From NCBI GenBank assembly GCA_963082875.1, contig OY720099.1:1550001-1614000 (forward strand): 64,000 nt of DNA, given 5' to 3'. The notes under the pieces were generated by a model. It was given only the letters and a program-made list of their open reading frames with translations, was not told the origin of the DNA and made no database searches. The position numbers and the translations under genes were made by a program. Source of the DNA: Corella eumyota (lineage: Eukaryota > Chordata > Ascidiacea > Phlebobranchia > Corellidae). Of this stretch, positions 1 through 11,700 are shown piece after piece (positions within the stretch are counted from its first letter, which is position 1; every line of letters begins with the position of its first letter).

Positions 1-595
1 AGGAGTTGTAACAGGGTGAATAAAATCACTCGTTGAAAATAATAACTTGATCAATTTGAACTGAATTAACTGAAAAAAACAAATAACCTTAAGTAAATAA
101 AAACTTCCACAAAAATGAAACAATTCAGGTCATAACCCTTTGTTTCATATTGTCATTTAAAATTTTCATAGACGTTTATAACAGAGCTAAGTAGACAAAT
201 TATATACAAATGTATGCCCAAATTTTGGACCTGCAAAACAAATTAAACTGCCTTTTTGGGTGTGGGTAAATTTTGACAAAAAAAATTCTGACTATAAGGT
301 GGGATAATGTAAACTAATGTGAAGTACTTACCACATCTAAGGTGGGCCAGCTAGGTTTAATTTTGCTTGAAGTAAAACATAAATGAAATGAGATCTTTAA
401 TCTTTGTTGAACACAAGCTGAACAACTATTAACATTCAACGAACATAACTCAAATAAATCCCTTCAAAAATATCAAAAAGGTTAACAAAAAAAAGTCATT
501 AAAAATACATTTTGTTATTAGAAATCAATTAAAACAATTCTAAGTAATGATTAATGTATAATTATTAGGAATTCACCAAAAATTACTTAACTTAC
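1..595. other. NOP14 intron sequence with a repeat remnant
   Basis: No exon of NOP14 is visible here. The stretch is AT-rich and holds a decayed copy of the 180-bp dispersed repeat at about 200-345, recognisable by the run from the GGACCTGCAAAACAA segment to the GTGTGGGTAAATTTTGAC segment. Confidence 0.5.
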
Positions 596-3500
596 TTTGT
601 AAGTGAATCGATCACTTTAATTCTAGGAGGTTGTAAAGTTGCCATCTCACAACAGTGTTGCCAAATATAAGCAAACAACTCAACCATTTTTGCTTTGTTT
701 CCTTTGGCAACACTGGGAGCAAAGTTTTTTCTCAGGGTTTCCGTTAAATTAGGAGCAGAATCAACTTCATTGTTTTGTAATAATGAGGTGAATTCAGAAT
801 AAGATCCAGGAACTAAATGTAAAAATAAAATATGATTTTAAGTATAGAATTCTGTAATTTTTAAATTAATTAACACTGTACAGCAAAAATAATAAATTTA
901 CATTTTTTAATTTCCCTTTTTTCTAGTTGTTTATCCTCGATTTGAGCATTTTTCTCTGGAGAAGATCTTACTGAAGATACAGACTCCACAAAGCTCTCCA
1001 AGTCATCCTCATTCCCCGAGTCAATGTCAGAGTAATCATCACTGTCAGCATCTTCATCATTCATCTCTTCATCCTCCTCGATCCCTTGATCTCCTAGATC
1101 AGAGTCCGAGTCCTCATGCACTTCATTATTGCTCTAAAAAAAGATTTTAAAATTTTTAATTATTATTTCTTCACATTTAAAATATTGTTTTTAAAAAATA
1201 GCAAAAATGCATTTTACATCTTCTTTTTCTTCTTCAAGTTTCTCATTTTCCTCTTTATCCTCCCCCTCCTCATCCTCAATGAGATAAGAAAGAGGTTCAA
1301 CTTCAGGAATCTCTTCTTTGGGAGCAAACCTAAAAATAAAATAAAACCATTTTAGATTATAGCATTTTAATTTATATATAATGGAGATTAGTGAATGATA
1401 AAATAGTGTATGTCCAATTTATAGGCCCACAAAACAAAAAAAACTGCTGTTTATAGGTGAATATAGGTTGTTTGTACACATTAGACTAAGAATTAATAAG
1501 TTTATTATGTTTATAGAAATCTCAACCATGTGCAAAACTGTTAAGGGTTTCTTAAAGCTGCATTAGAGTCGTGAGATTTTAAACTTTATAAACAGCCTTG
1601 TTAAACCATTCAGCAAAAATAAATTAACATTTAAAAACAGGAAATTACTTTATTTTTCTACTTACTCATCTATAAGAGCATCAGCTGATTGATGGTTAAC
1701 TTTTTTCACCAAATTATTTAAAGAATTCATTTTCATTCTTTCATCTCGTTCTTCTCCTAATTTTTTTAATTCCTCTTCTCTTTCAAGTGCAAGTTCATAT
1801 TCAGATTTACTTCTACAAATATATAAAATATTAATTATTTGTGATATAAAAAAATAAATGCTAAATACAATGATTAAATTTAGATATTAAATAACATTAT
1901 TTAGATGAATCTTTTATGATTAACACACCTTATAATATTTTTAATTTAATTCTAGAATGAACATTTGTAACAAATTTATTTAGAATTTACTTTTGAGCTG
2001 GAGCAGCTTTGCTTTCAAACATCATTTGTCGAACGTAAGTGTCATACTCATCCGGTTCAAACTCATCTTTAGCTCGATTCTTGTCTACAAATTTAAACAA
2101 ATAACATTTTTTAAAATTAAAGTTTTTCCAAACTTTTTTTAGATTTAAACAAAAATTTGTTTTTTTGAAACATTAGTAAGTCAGTACATTTACTATTACT
2201 AATAAATACGTTTTTAAATATGTTATATACTGCTTGAGATAACACCAAATGCACTATATAGTATAACACAACATAAAGATATATATACACAATACTATTT
2301 AAATAATGCATGGATACTTCTATTTATCTTACCATAATTTGTCCTTGTTTTCCCTTTTAATAACTTCTCAAAATCCTTCCAAGAACTATCCAATTTATCC
2401 CTCAGTTCATCATCTTTATCTTTATTAGCTTGCTTCTCATACTATTAATATAAACATTAAACTTTGTGATATCAAGAAAAGCTATAAAGCTATATTGTAT
2501 TGTTCTACATAGCTTGCAATTTTATTAATTATTTTTAAATATTTGATTTTTTGTACCTTTGCTTGTTTAGATTTAGCGATAATTTCGTCAATGACATCTT
2601 TCCTTGATTTTCTATCATCTCCCTCTCCTTCTTCTTCTTCATCCGTCTTCTTTGTAAATATTCCACCTCCAAAATGAGCATTTTCAACATATTCACCTAA
2701 ACATATCAACACCAGTAAAATATATGAGTTGTTTACAGAATAGAAGGCAAGAACAACAAAGTAAAACGGCCTTTATATACACATTATTATATATATATTA
2801 TTTAAATGGTGTACTAATTGTAAAAAAACATATCCTTATACTTAAGATTACTTTTTAGTTATTGTGTAGCTTAGTATGCAATATACATGTGTGTCTAAAT
2901 TAAAGGCCTACAAAATAACGAATCTGTTTGTGGTGTGCAGGTAATTTGTTGCAGAAAATATTAGTTGTTGTGACCATATTATAAAGTATTAATTACTTGA
3001 GATTATTCCTCTTTCATCTTCATTATCACTTTGTTCGAAATCATCAAATTGGTCGAGTGTTGACAATGATTGTCCTAAATGGGTAAGTTCTTCTTCCTCA
3101 TTTAAACTAAAGATAAGAAAATAGAATGCTTAAATAAAATTGAGCTTAGTGTTTTTTTTGTATGTAGGTCCTACTAAATAACTAAAACTGTTGTTTGTGG
3201 TGTGCAGGGTAAATTACTGTAAGCAAATGTTAATTTAGAGTTGTGACCATATTACAACATTTAAAATTCTTAACAAAAGACCGTCTTTTGACAAGTTTAA
3301 TATAATTAAACACAACAACATGCAGCCTATCAACATAAAAGTTATATTTACTTAAACTGAGCCATTTTTTCGTGTTTTTTCTTTCGCTCCAAAGTAAATC
3401 GTTCCAACATTTTTTCTTCCACACTAACTTCTTTATCACCAATTCCAAATCTTTCATCTTTAATGGAGTTTGATTTGTGGCGTTGAGTCCATTCTTGAAG

Positions 3501-3994
3501 CAGGGTTTCTTTTCTCTGTTGTATAAAAATTTTTTGTTGATAATGAAAAAAAAGAATAATTTTAAACCATCTTTATATTAATTTAAAATAAATATTTATA
3601 AAAATAAAATAGTTTAATAAATTTATTCTTTAAAACTAAATGACTAACCAAACGCTCACACAGTCACTCACATCTTAAGACTGTAAGATCTTAAACGCTT
3701 ATCAATAAAAAGCAAGAAATATTTAAAATCACATGATAATTTTGCACTTATAATTAAGAGCTTGGCTTTTTTATAAAAAAGAAGACATACCTTTTTAATT
3801 GCTTTAGATCTTGTAACGCCAGGCAATCCTCTATCATGCTTTGTCTTTCGTCCCAAGATCGTATGTTTCTGTTTATTTACTTTGATTTCAAACGGGTTAT
3901 TTCGAACCTTATCCAACGTTCCCTTTGACTTTTTGTTCTTATTTGAGTGCCTTACTTTGTCTGCTAGACCCTTCTTCTTTTTAGTTTTGGCCAT
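596..3994 (-). CDS. NOP14: NOP14 nucleolar protein, 5' ten exons (3' part outside window)
   Basis: Nucleolar protein of the 90S/SSU processome, needed for 18S rRNA maturation and 40S assembly. The start at 3994 opens a lysine-rich N-terminus followed by the family signature NPFEIKVNKQKHTILGRKTK and HDRGLPGVTRSKAIKK. Exons by GT-AG borders: 3791-3994, 3352-3515, 2997-3106, 2557-2696, 2333-2441, 1991-2084, 1666-1812, 1218-1329, 902-1133, 596-812. Later exons carry the expected motifs (LTHLGQSL, AHFGGGIF, SRKDVIDEIIAKSKQ), then long acidic stretches, then the start of the helical C-terminal half. The conserved C-terminus would lie left of base 1; bases 1-595 look intronic. Same strand as the RBMX-like gene upstream. 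Identity is secure; borders are read by eye. Confidence 0.93.
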
Positions 3995-4593
3995 GTTGTT
4001 TAAAAACTATTTTAAACTCTGTAAAATAATTTACAAAACGTGTAAAGTTAGGAAAATGTTTACATTACCTCGTGGTAATTTGTAACTCGCTACAATATGT
4101 TAAATGCCAGTGCCACGAAATACTTTTTATAATGCCACTACAAACTGCCTTTCTTAAAATTTGTTTTTCATCAAGATGATTTAAATATAATTTATAAAAC
4201 TCTTGAAATAATATTTGGATTTACAAAATGTACCTGAATTTTTAAGTAAAAAATGCTATAAATTATTTTTAAAATGAGTTTAATATTCAATTTATTAATG
4301 GGCAAGTATAAAATAGAAAAATAACCTGACAATTCTTAAAATAAGTTGTTTACTTATTTATTTTCATAATTTGAAGGCTTGTCAAAAATAACAAATAAAT
4401 CAGATAAAAAATATTTAGTGAATAACATTTTTACAAATAAAAAAACAAAACTTTACAGTTGTATTATCTTCATTTATTTGTTGGCGTTTCAAAACTAAAA
4501 AATAAAAATCAGGCTGCATGGTGTACAGAAATAAAATCCCAAACATAAAATCAAAAGTCTACTAAACAGTTGAAATATTTCCACAAATTTTTA
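3995..4593. other. Intergenic: NOP14 promoter and RBMX-like 3' UTR
   Basis: 600 bp between two minus-strand genes. It should hold the 3' UTR of the RBMX-like gene (stop at 4594) and the promoter of NOP14. A minus-strand AATAAA (TTTATT on +) lies at 4473-4478, about 115 nt after the stop. No further ORF or repeat was recognised. Confidence 0.5.
4473..4478 (-). terminator. Poly(A) signal of RBMX-like gene
   Basis: AATAAA on the minus strand about 115 nt downstream of the stop codon at 4594-4596. Confidence 0.55.
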
Positions 4594-6790
4594 TTAATAC
4601 ATTCTTCTACCAGTAGGTTCTGTTGGTGAAATTTGGCGACGTGGTCGTTTTGATTCATGACTTGAACTAAAATGTTCAGAAATACCTCTGCTAGGAGGGT
4701 TGAAGTATTGACCACTTGTAGCAAATCTTGATGCTTTACCATTGTTTTGGTATTCTGACCTTTCAGAATAACCATGAGAACCTAAATAGTTAAAAATTCT
4801 ATAAATCTAGTTCTATCCTGTTATATTTTAAACAAGCAAATGTCTTAAAAATTAAGACTCAAGTACAATTGTTTTATAAAAAATACTAGGCAAGTTGAAT
4901 ATATTTTCAAGTTTTTTATAAATAAAAACTTATATCAGGGTTGTCTTTTTCCTTAATACATCCAACTACATCATTTTTCATTTATTCTTTAATTTCAGAA
5001 ACCTAATTTCATATTCGTAAAAAGCGCCTATCAACCCGTTAAACAAATCAGTAAAATTTGAGTTTAAACCAGCAGAAATATGTAATTTTGTTAGTTTGAG
5101 GTATAACAGATTACAGAAAATTTTCGAAACAATCGCCGTAAATTTTATCTACTTAAAATTATCAGAATGTTCTACCTACTATGACAACAATTGAAGATTC
5201 TGGGCTTAGTTCAGCAATAATAAAGGATTAATATTCCTATACTAAGAGCCTTTTAAACAAACATAATAAAACATATTGTACACTGTTATTAGTGTGCTAA
5301 CCTGGCGCTGATCGTTCAATATTTTCAAAAGCAACAACTTCAGATCGATCTCTAGACATCCTTGGATGAGCTTCTCTTGATCTGTGGGATGTTGCAATAT
5401 CCGGGGAAACATTCCTTGCTATCTGTTCTGATCTCACATGCATTCTTGAGGACCTACCAGGATTTCTACCGTCTCGGGAGACTCTTTTAGGACTGGAGGA
5501 ACTGTTTCTAATCATTGCTTCGAAACCACTGGAAGCAAATTGTTCTGGAGGTGATCTTCTATTCATCCTCCTGGAAGGAGGAGGCGGACTACTCTCAACT
5601 TCCCTGTATGAAGAATGAACATTTCTGGAACTATCTCTGTTACTTCTTCGGTTTTCAGGTTGATGTTCTCTTTTTTCTCTCATAAAATGAACAGGTGGGG
5701 AATCTGGCACAACTGGTTTTGAAGAATGATATCTTGATCTTGTTGGTGGACTCGAGTCTCTGATAGAATATCTTTCTATGGGACTTCGTGACCTTTCTTG
5801 TGCATAACCCGTTCGTGAACTAAACCTTTTATTTTCAGCACCAAACTGATCAGAATCCTGATATCTACTACTAGATGCACCACTCCGTGAATTCATAAAC
5901 TCAGCACCGCGAATTTCACTAGAGCCGAAGTCATTAGATCGATTTCTTTCCCTGTACGGTTTTCTTTCATTATTTTCAACTTCTACTCTTTGCCCACGTT
6001 CACGGTAATTTCTTCTATCATTACTTCTTTCACTTTCCATTTCAGGATTTCTAAAACTACGAGAACTTTGAAACTCATTGTCCACCCCTCGGGACCGTGA
6101 ATTTTCAAAATTACTTCCAGGTCTTTCCATCATATCTGTATCTCTTCTGCTGTAAGATTCCCTTGCGTTGTCTCTCTCATAACCCTTGGGCCGGTTTTCC
6201 CTATGGTTATCATACCCCCCTCTTCTTCTGCTATCATCTCTACTAAAACCACCCCTTGCAGAACTATCTCGTGAGCTTTGGTGTTCATCCCAATTTTTTC
6301 TGTTACGTTGATACCCACCACTCTCCCTGTTATCCCTAGATCCTTGGTACCCACCTCTGGAATACCCCGAATCATTATATCTCGGTCTTGGATCGTCAAA
6401 ACTCCTTTGTTCATCCATATTATTATCGTACGGTCTCCTTCTGTCATTTTCAAATCTGTTACTTCTTCCACGGTCCATTCCTCTTCCTCTAAAGCCTCCT
6501 CTTCTGGTTGGGCGTTCGGTTACACTGCCCTGTTTTTCAGCTTTGCGAACAGTTACACATTTACCCAAAATCTCAACACCATGCATTCTAGAAATAGCTT
6601 CATGAGCAGATGATGGATCCATAAACGAAATAAAAGCAAATCCCCTCGGGACATTAGTTTCTCTGTGTCTCATCAACAAAACTTGTGATATGTCACCAAA
6701 CATTTGAAAAGCTTCTTCTAAAACTGATTCAGTTGTTTCAACATCAAGTCCTCCAATAAAAATACGGTTTCCCATATCATCGTGCGACAT
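4594..6790 (-). CDS. RRM protein with Arg/Ser/Gly-rich tail, RBMX (hnRNP G)-like
   Basis: Nuclear RNA-binding protein, probably a splicing or mRNP factor. Exon 1 (5302-6790) has an N-terminal RRM at residues 9-87 with RNP2 (IFIGGL) and RNP1 (RGFAFISF), followed by a basic linker with RGGFRGRG and about 380 residues rich in R, S, G, D, E and Y. A 520-bp intron interrupts a glycine codon; exon 2 (4594-4781) ends in SPTEPTGRRMY. The predicted protein is 558 aa, longer than vertebrate RBMX (about 390). The RRM resembles the RBMX/CIRBP group, and the SR/RG tail with SRYHSS-type repeats favours RBMX, but a clear RBM1CTR motif is not obvious, so no symbol is given. A minus-strand AG acceptor just upstream (about 6836) implies a 5' UTR intron leading back to the NRF1 site near 7.85 kb. 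Confidence 0.85.
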
Positions 6791-7746
6791 TTTTATGATT
6801 TATTTTAATCAACTTGTGATCTTAAAATTGTTTATCTGAAAGAAACATTTATGTTGGGCAAAACCAAACCAGAACATGTATTATCAAAGTTAATCTTTTT
6901 TTTTATAATTGGCTTTTTTGTTAAATGTCACAGTTACAGATAGCAGTCATTGGACATTCTGAAGTTAATATTAATTCAAATGTTTTACAGACATGAAATT
7001 TTATTGTAAAATATTCATTTTCAATTATTGTATTTAGGAATCAAAACTAAAGTTTGCCCCTAGTTAAATTCAGTCTTATTTTAATCAGAGAATAACCATT
7101 TTCTTCAACATCATAATATGCCTTTTAATGTATTAACTGATTAAACACAATTCTATTTCAAAGTACTTTGTATCACATACCATAAGGAATTTTTATCTTG
7201 CCAGCTACCAACAGACTGACCAGCTAATATATAAACTTTTTTTGGTAATTTAGCGAAGTTCACAGGAATACCAAGTTACGTTTTTTAGGAAACTATTAAA
7301 TACAGTTTTTGTTTATCTTAAGTTAAATCTAAGGTTTCTTGTGTGTTTTATAAACAACAGGACTTATCTGACTAACGTATTTATAGCAATTATAACCACC
7401 TTGATATCTTTTCAGTTGAACTAAGCCATTACGTTGCAAATGAAATGTAGATTTTTTTTAAGTTGCTAGAACAATTAGCACCTCAAACTGTAGAAAATCT
7501 TTGCAATTTTACAAGCTAAGGGGTTTAAGGCCGTTTACCACAAATCAGACGATTCTTTTTTGTACTTTAAATAGTAGACCCGCAACTATAGACATTTTAT
7601 TTCTGTACACAATCAACAATTAACTGACAAATTACAATCGGAAAAACTTACAGTACTTCTGTATTTACCATACCTTTTAAAAATACTTTCCTAAAGTTTA
7701 TTAAATCCATTGCACCACATATACGAAAATGTTATTTTTTTAAGCG

Positions 7747-7815
7747 TTATTGTCTGCTTTTAAAGTCTTTAATTTTCCTTTTTGCCGATTTAAAAACATT
7801 TTGAAGATCTGCCAT
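7747..7815 (-). other. 22-codon minus-strand ORF in the probable leader of the RBMX-like gene
   Basis: ATG at 7815 opens 22 codons (MADLQNVFKSAKR, then a lysine-rich tail) ending in TAA at 7747. It lies just downstream of the NRF1 palindrome in the transcription direction, so it may be an upstream ORF in the first untranslated exon. It may also be chance. Confidence 0.25.
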
Positions 7816-7840
7816 TGTTCTGTTTTGTCAACTAGCCCAC

Positions 7841-7852
7841 TGCGCATGCGCA
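7841..7852. promoter_or_regulatory. NRF1-type palindrome TGCGCATGCGCA
   Basis: A perfect 12-bp match to the NRF1 consensus YGCGCAYGCGCR in AT-rich surroundings, about 1.05 kb upstream of the RBMX-like start codon. It probably marks that gene's core promoter. Confidence 0.65.
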
Positions 7853-8148
7853 ACAACACACTTTTTTGCAAATGTCTTTTACCTTCATTTTTTTAACTTT
7901 ATTTTTTTATGCTAATATAGTCTTTAATAAACTATTTTTGTACAATATTATAATATGTTACTTTTTATATTAATTATTTGTTAAATATTTATTAATCAAA
8001 TACTATTTACCAACACTCGTTCATGGAAAAAATAATTTTTTCAGGAATCACTAAAATAAAGAACATGCTTAACAACTGTATGCAAATACAAAATAGTACC
8101 ACTAGTTTAGAAGGTGTGATTAACCAAAATGCAAACAATACAAAACAC

Positions 8149-8154
8149 TTTATT
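8149..8154 (-). terminator. Poly(A) signal of lipoprotein receptor
   Basis: AATAAA on the minus strand about 630 nt after the receptor stop codon; other weaker candidates exist in this AT-rich tail. Confidence 0.4.
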
Positions 8155-8784
8155 AATTTGTATTGTAGGGAATCATTAATCAATTAATATATTTTTCAAT
8201 TTTAAAATTAAAAGCTTTAAAACATTAAAAACTGTGCAAGTGAGTACAAACTAAATAAAAAGGTAAAAATAGTTTAGGCTCCTGACAAAAATAAGAAATA
8301 AACTGAAAGTAAATTCAGCTCTATTCAATGTTAATTTTTAAACACATAAATAAAAGGCTTGCATGCGTCAGATGTATCAAAATTTGCATACAAAAAAGGC
8401 GAAAACAACGATAAAATACATAAATGTTAAAAGTACTTTTGAGTAATAAAACAAATTAGTTGACATACTAAAAAAAATTGAATAAAAAGTTAGAATTAAG
8501 ACACTGAGTCCTTCATAAGAAAGTGCTTAAAATTTTAAATAAAAGGCAAAAATAATTTGGTTTGAAGCACATTGTGACTGCATAATAAATGGATTTAAAA
8601 ATTTATTCAATAAAATTTTTGTTTAAAATCTAAATACTAAAAAAAACTAAGGCCAGCACCCTATTTTGAATATTGGAAAAATAAAAAGTTGTCATAATAA
8701 TGAAATATTTTGTTAGGAACACTTTGCCAGATTCACAGCATTCAAAGAATATTAAAGTTTAGTTTAAGGAGGCTAAGAGGCCTG

Positions 8785-11700
8785 CTAGGAGACTAAAAAT
8801 CTTTCATCAGATAAATTAAAAGATATTTGTGAGGTGCCATCGTCCCCATTTGTTGATACCCGGTTTACCTGAACAAAAAAAAACAATTTTGTATAAAGGC
8901 ATGTTTTATAGCCAGTCCCATGGTGGAGATTTTAGTTAGTACCTATTTACCACAAACAGCAAATTTGTTATGTAGGTCTAGTAATTGGACGCAGAACCTA
9001 ATTTTTTTTAAACGGAGAAGTTAATTTAAATTTGACCTAAAAAAAAAATTTACCGGATCATAAACATGTTCGTTATTTTCCTCCGAATCAATCGAAGCTC
9101 TTCTCCCTTCAGCCACTTCATTTTCTACCAAATTATCATTTGACCCAGTTCTGGGAATCCCCTGGACGAAATGGGTGCCCACATTTTCCTCGGGGTTCAT
9201 TGTTGTGGTTTTGCGGTACACAGGATTATCAAAGTTCATGCTGAGACGGAGAGAACGTTGTTGAAGCCAGCGTGATACAAAGAAAATCAGGATCACAAGA
9301 ATCACAAGTGAAACTAGAAAAAGTAAGTTTAGAAAAAAAAAATTAATATAATATAAAAATAGCATTTTTTTTCGATATATCCTTATCCTCAATGTGGGAG
9401 GGTCAAATTTGCGACCTAAACATAGAGTAACACCAGTTACTTCAACCCAGCCTTGAGTTGACTTTGGCAGTTAGGAATATTATAGATTATAATTGCCTCG
9501 TAATTATGCCGCTGATTAAGTGCTGGTCCAGCAGAAGTTCATACCGTTTATAGCGCCTGACTCAAGGGCACTACAGCATGAAAGCAGTGGGGATTGAACC
9601 ACGACCTCATGTGGTGTAGCAAGTGTTCTTACCACTACACCACCCTGCCGGTATTTTAAAATTAAAAAAATTAAATTTATGTTTAAAGGTGAAGTAAGTT
9701 ATGGACAATCACATGAAATAAATAGCTCACCGCATACACCTAGTGCCAAACCAACTTTTGTTGAAGTAGACATTCCTGGATGTGGTTCGCTTGTTTGTGT
9801 AGGTACATCTAAAAATAAAGGTGTTCAAATATTTGCATTGAAAACAATAGCTGGGATCATTAATATGCTCTAAGGTGACCCAAAACAAGCAAAGGCATGA
9901 ACTCAAGTTTTACCAACTATGTAAACTAGTTGACTTTAATTGCCGTAATATGGTCGCAACTTGCAAACTAAAATTTACCTGCGCATCACAAGTGGCAGTT
10001 TTATTTATTTTGTAGGCCTATAAATTTAAAATACCTATATATCATTTACAAAGCTCACATAAATAAGTTTTTGTATATTAGTATTAGACAACTTTAGGCA
10101 CAACTTATTTTTGTTTTCAGAAATAAAAACTTAATTTACTTTTAGTGCAAGTTGAGGTAGAAGTGACTTTGTAACCATCAGGACAAACACAAGTATAAGA
10201 AACAGAGTTGTTGGTTGGTGGAATTGGGATGCACATAAACTGGCAAGTATTACCCAAGCATAAGTCAATCACTGAAACAAATGAAGACAATATATATTAT
10301 ATCTTAAAATAAAACTATTTAAACACCCAATTTTTTAAACTAAGCAAACGTAAGTAAAAACACTCAGTTTTATGATGCACACATTTAAAAGTGCATTGGT
10401 TTAAAAAATATAAAACAAATTTTTTTTAATCAATATGCTGCTGATCAAGTGCTGGCTCAGCATGTGTTCATACCATTTATAGCGCCTTACTCAGGGGCGC
10501 TACAGCATAAGACCAGTGGGAATTGAACCCACGACTTCATGGTGGTGTAGCAAGTGTTCTACCACTACACCATGCTGCCGGTATATATTAATTTTAATTT
10601 AAACAAAGTTGTTTTCTTACGATCAGGTTGTGTTGAAGGAGTATCAGCAGCAATATAGGAAGGTAGCTCAAAGTTTGCCTGAATTGTTTTGACATGGTCT
10701 CCATTCCTTTTATTACAACTATGTACATCACCACTTCTAATATCAGTCCAATACACTAAAAATATTGAAAAATTTTAAACAATTTCAAAGATTTTCAGTC
10801 TTGATAATGTTCTGTTAAAAAAAAACTTTAAGTAAGTATTAATTTTAACATTAAGGCCTTCTTTCTTAAAATAAACATGTATACAATCAAAAGCAAGCAC
10901 ATTACCTCTGTCAATAGTTACGGCAAGTCCAAATGGATGTTGTAAAATATTGTAAATATCATTAACCACCAACCTCTCACCACCATTCATATCACTTGAT
11001 GATATTCTGTTCAACTTACCGTCAATCCAGTATAAACGATCAGACATATAATCTAATAAAATAAAAAAGGAGTAGAAAATAGAAAAAAAGTAATGCTGTT
11101 TTAACATAAAATTTAACAGGTTAAATCACAGTTTAATTTAAGTTTTATTAAAATTTAAATTAATTTTCAATATGATATTTTTATTATAATACCTATAGTA
11201 ATTCCGATAGGTTGTATTATTGAAGTTGTAATAATTTCTTTAACGTTAGTACCATCCATGCTATATCTTTGTATACATAGCATATATGTACATAGGGCAT
11301 TGATAAACAAATACCTAAACATACAACAATTCAATTAGAAAATACTCGTCAAAAGCCAGTCTTTGGGTCGGCATTTTGATTGTCATAACATGGTCGCAAC
11401 TCTCAACCAATATTTGCCCTCTTTATATATAGATTATTTACAAAAAAAATAAAAAAAAACTTTAGAAATTGCTGGTTAAGTTATTAGTTATTATCTTACC
11501 CTTTTCCAGGATGAACCACAAGATAATTCGAATGCTGCATATTCTTTATTAAAGTAACTGGCCAAGTGCCATTCTTATAAGACACTGATACTGTGTTTTT
11601 ACTCGAGTCTATCCAGTAAATATGTCCGTTAATCCAGTCTAGTGATAATGAAGTAGGACTGTGAACATGGGGGGTAGCTAGAATATGGACTGGGGGTCCA

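Larger units (their letters stand above)
6791..8784. other. Intergenic: 5' UTR intron and promoter of RBMX-like gene; receptor 3' UTR
   Basis: The right part (about 8149-8784) is the 3' UTR of the lipoprotein receptor. The left part (6836 to about 7800) fits a 5' UTR intron of the RBMX-like gene, which starts near the NRF1 palindrome at 7841-7852. AT-rich, with no long ORF. A 22-codon minus-strand ORF lies at 7747-7815. Confidence 0.5.

Noticed and set aside
6130-6613. Open frames on both strands inside the RBMX-like exon
   Set aside because: Shadows of a low-complexity Arg/Ser/Gly coding region in another frame.
9530-9652. Possible tRNA gene (A and B boxes)
   Set aside because: The tRNA-like part belongs to a repeated SINE; no intact cloverleaf with acceptor stem was seen. 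Same for 55705, 56795 and 58804.
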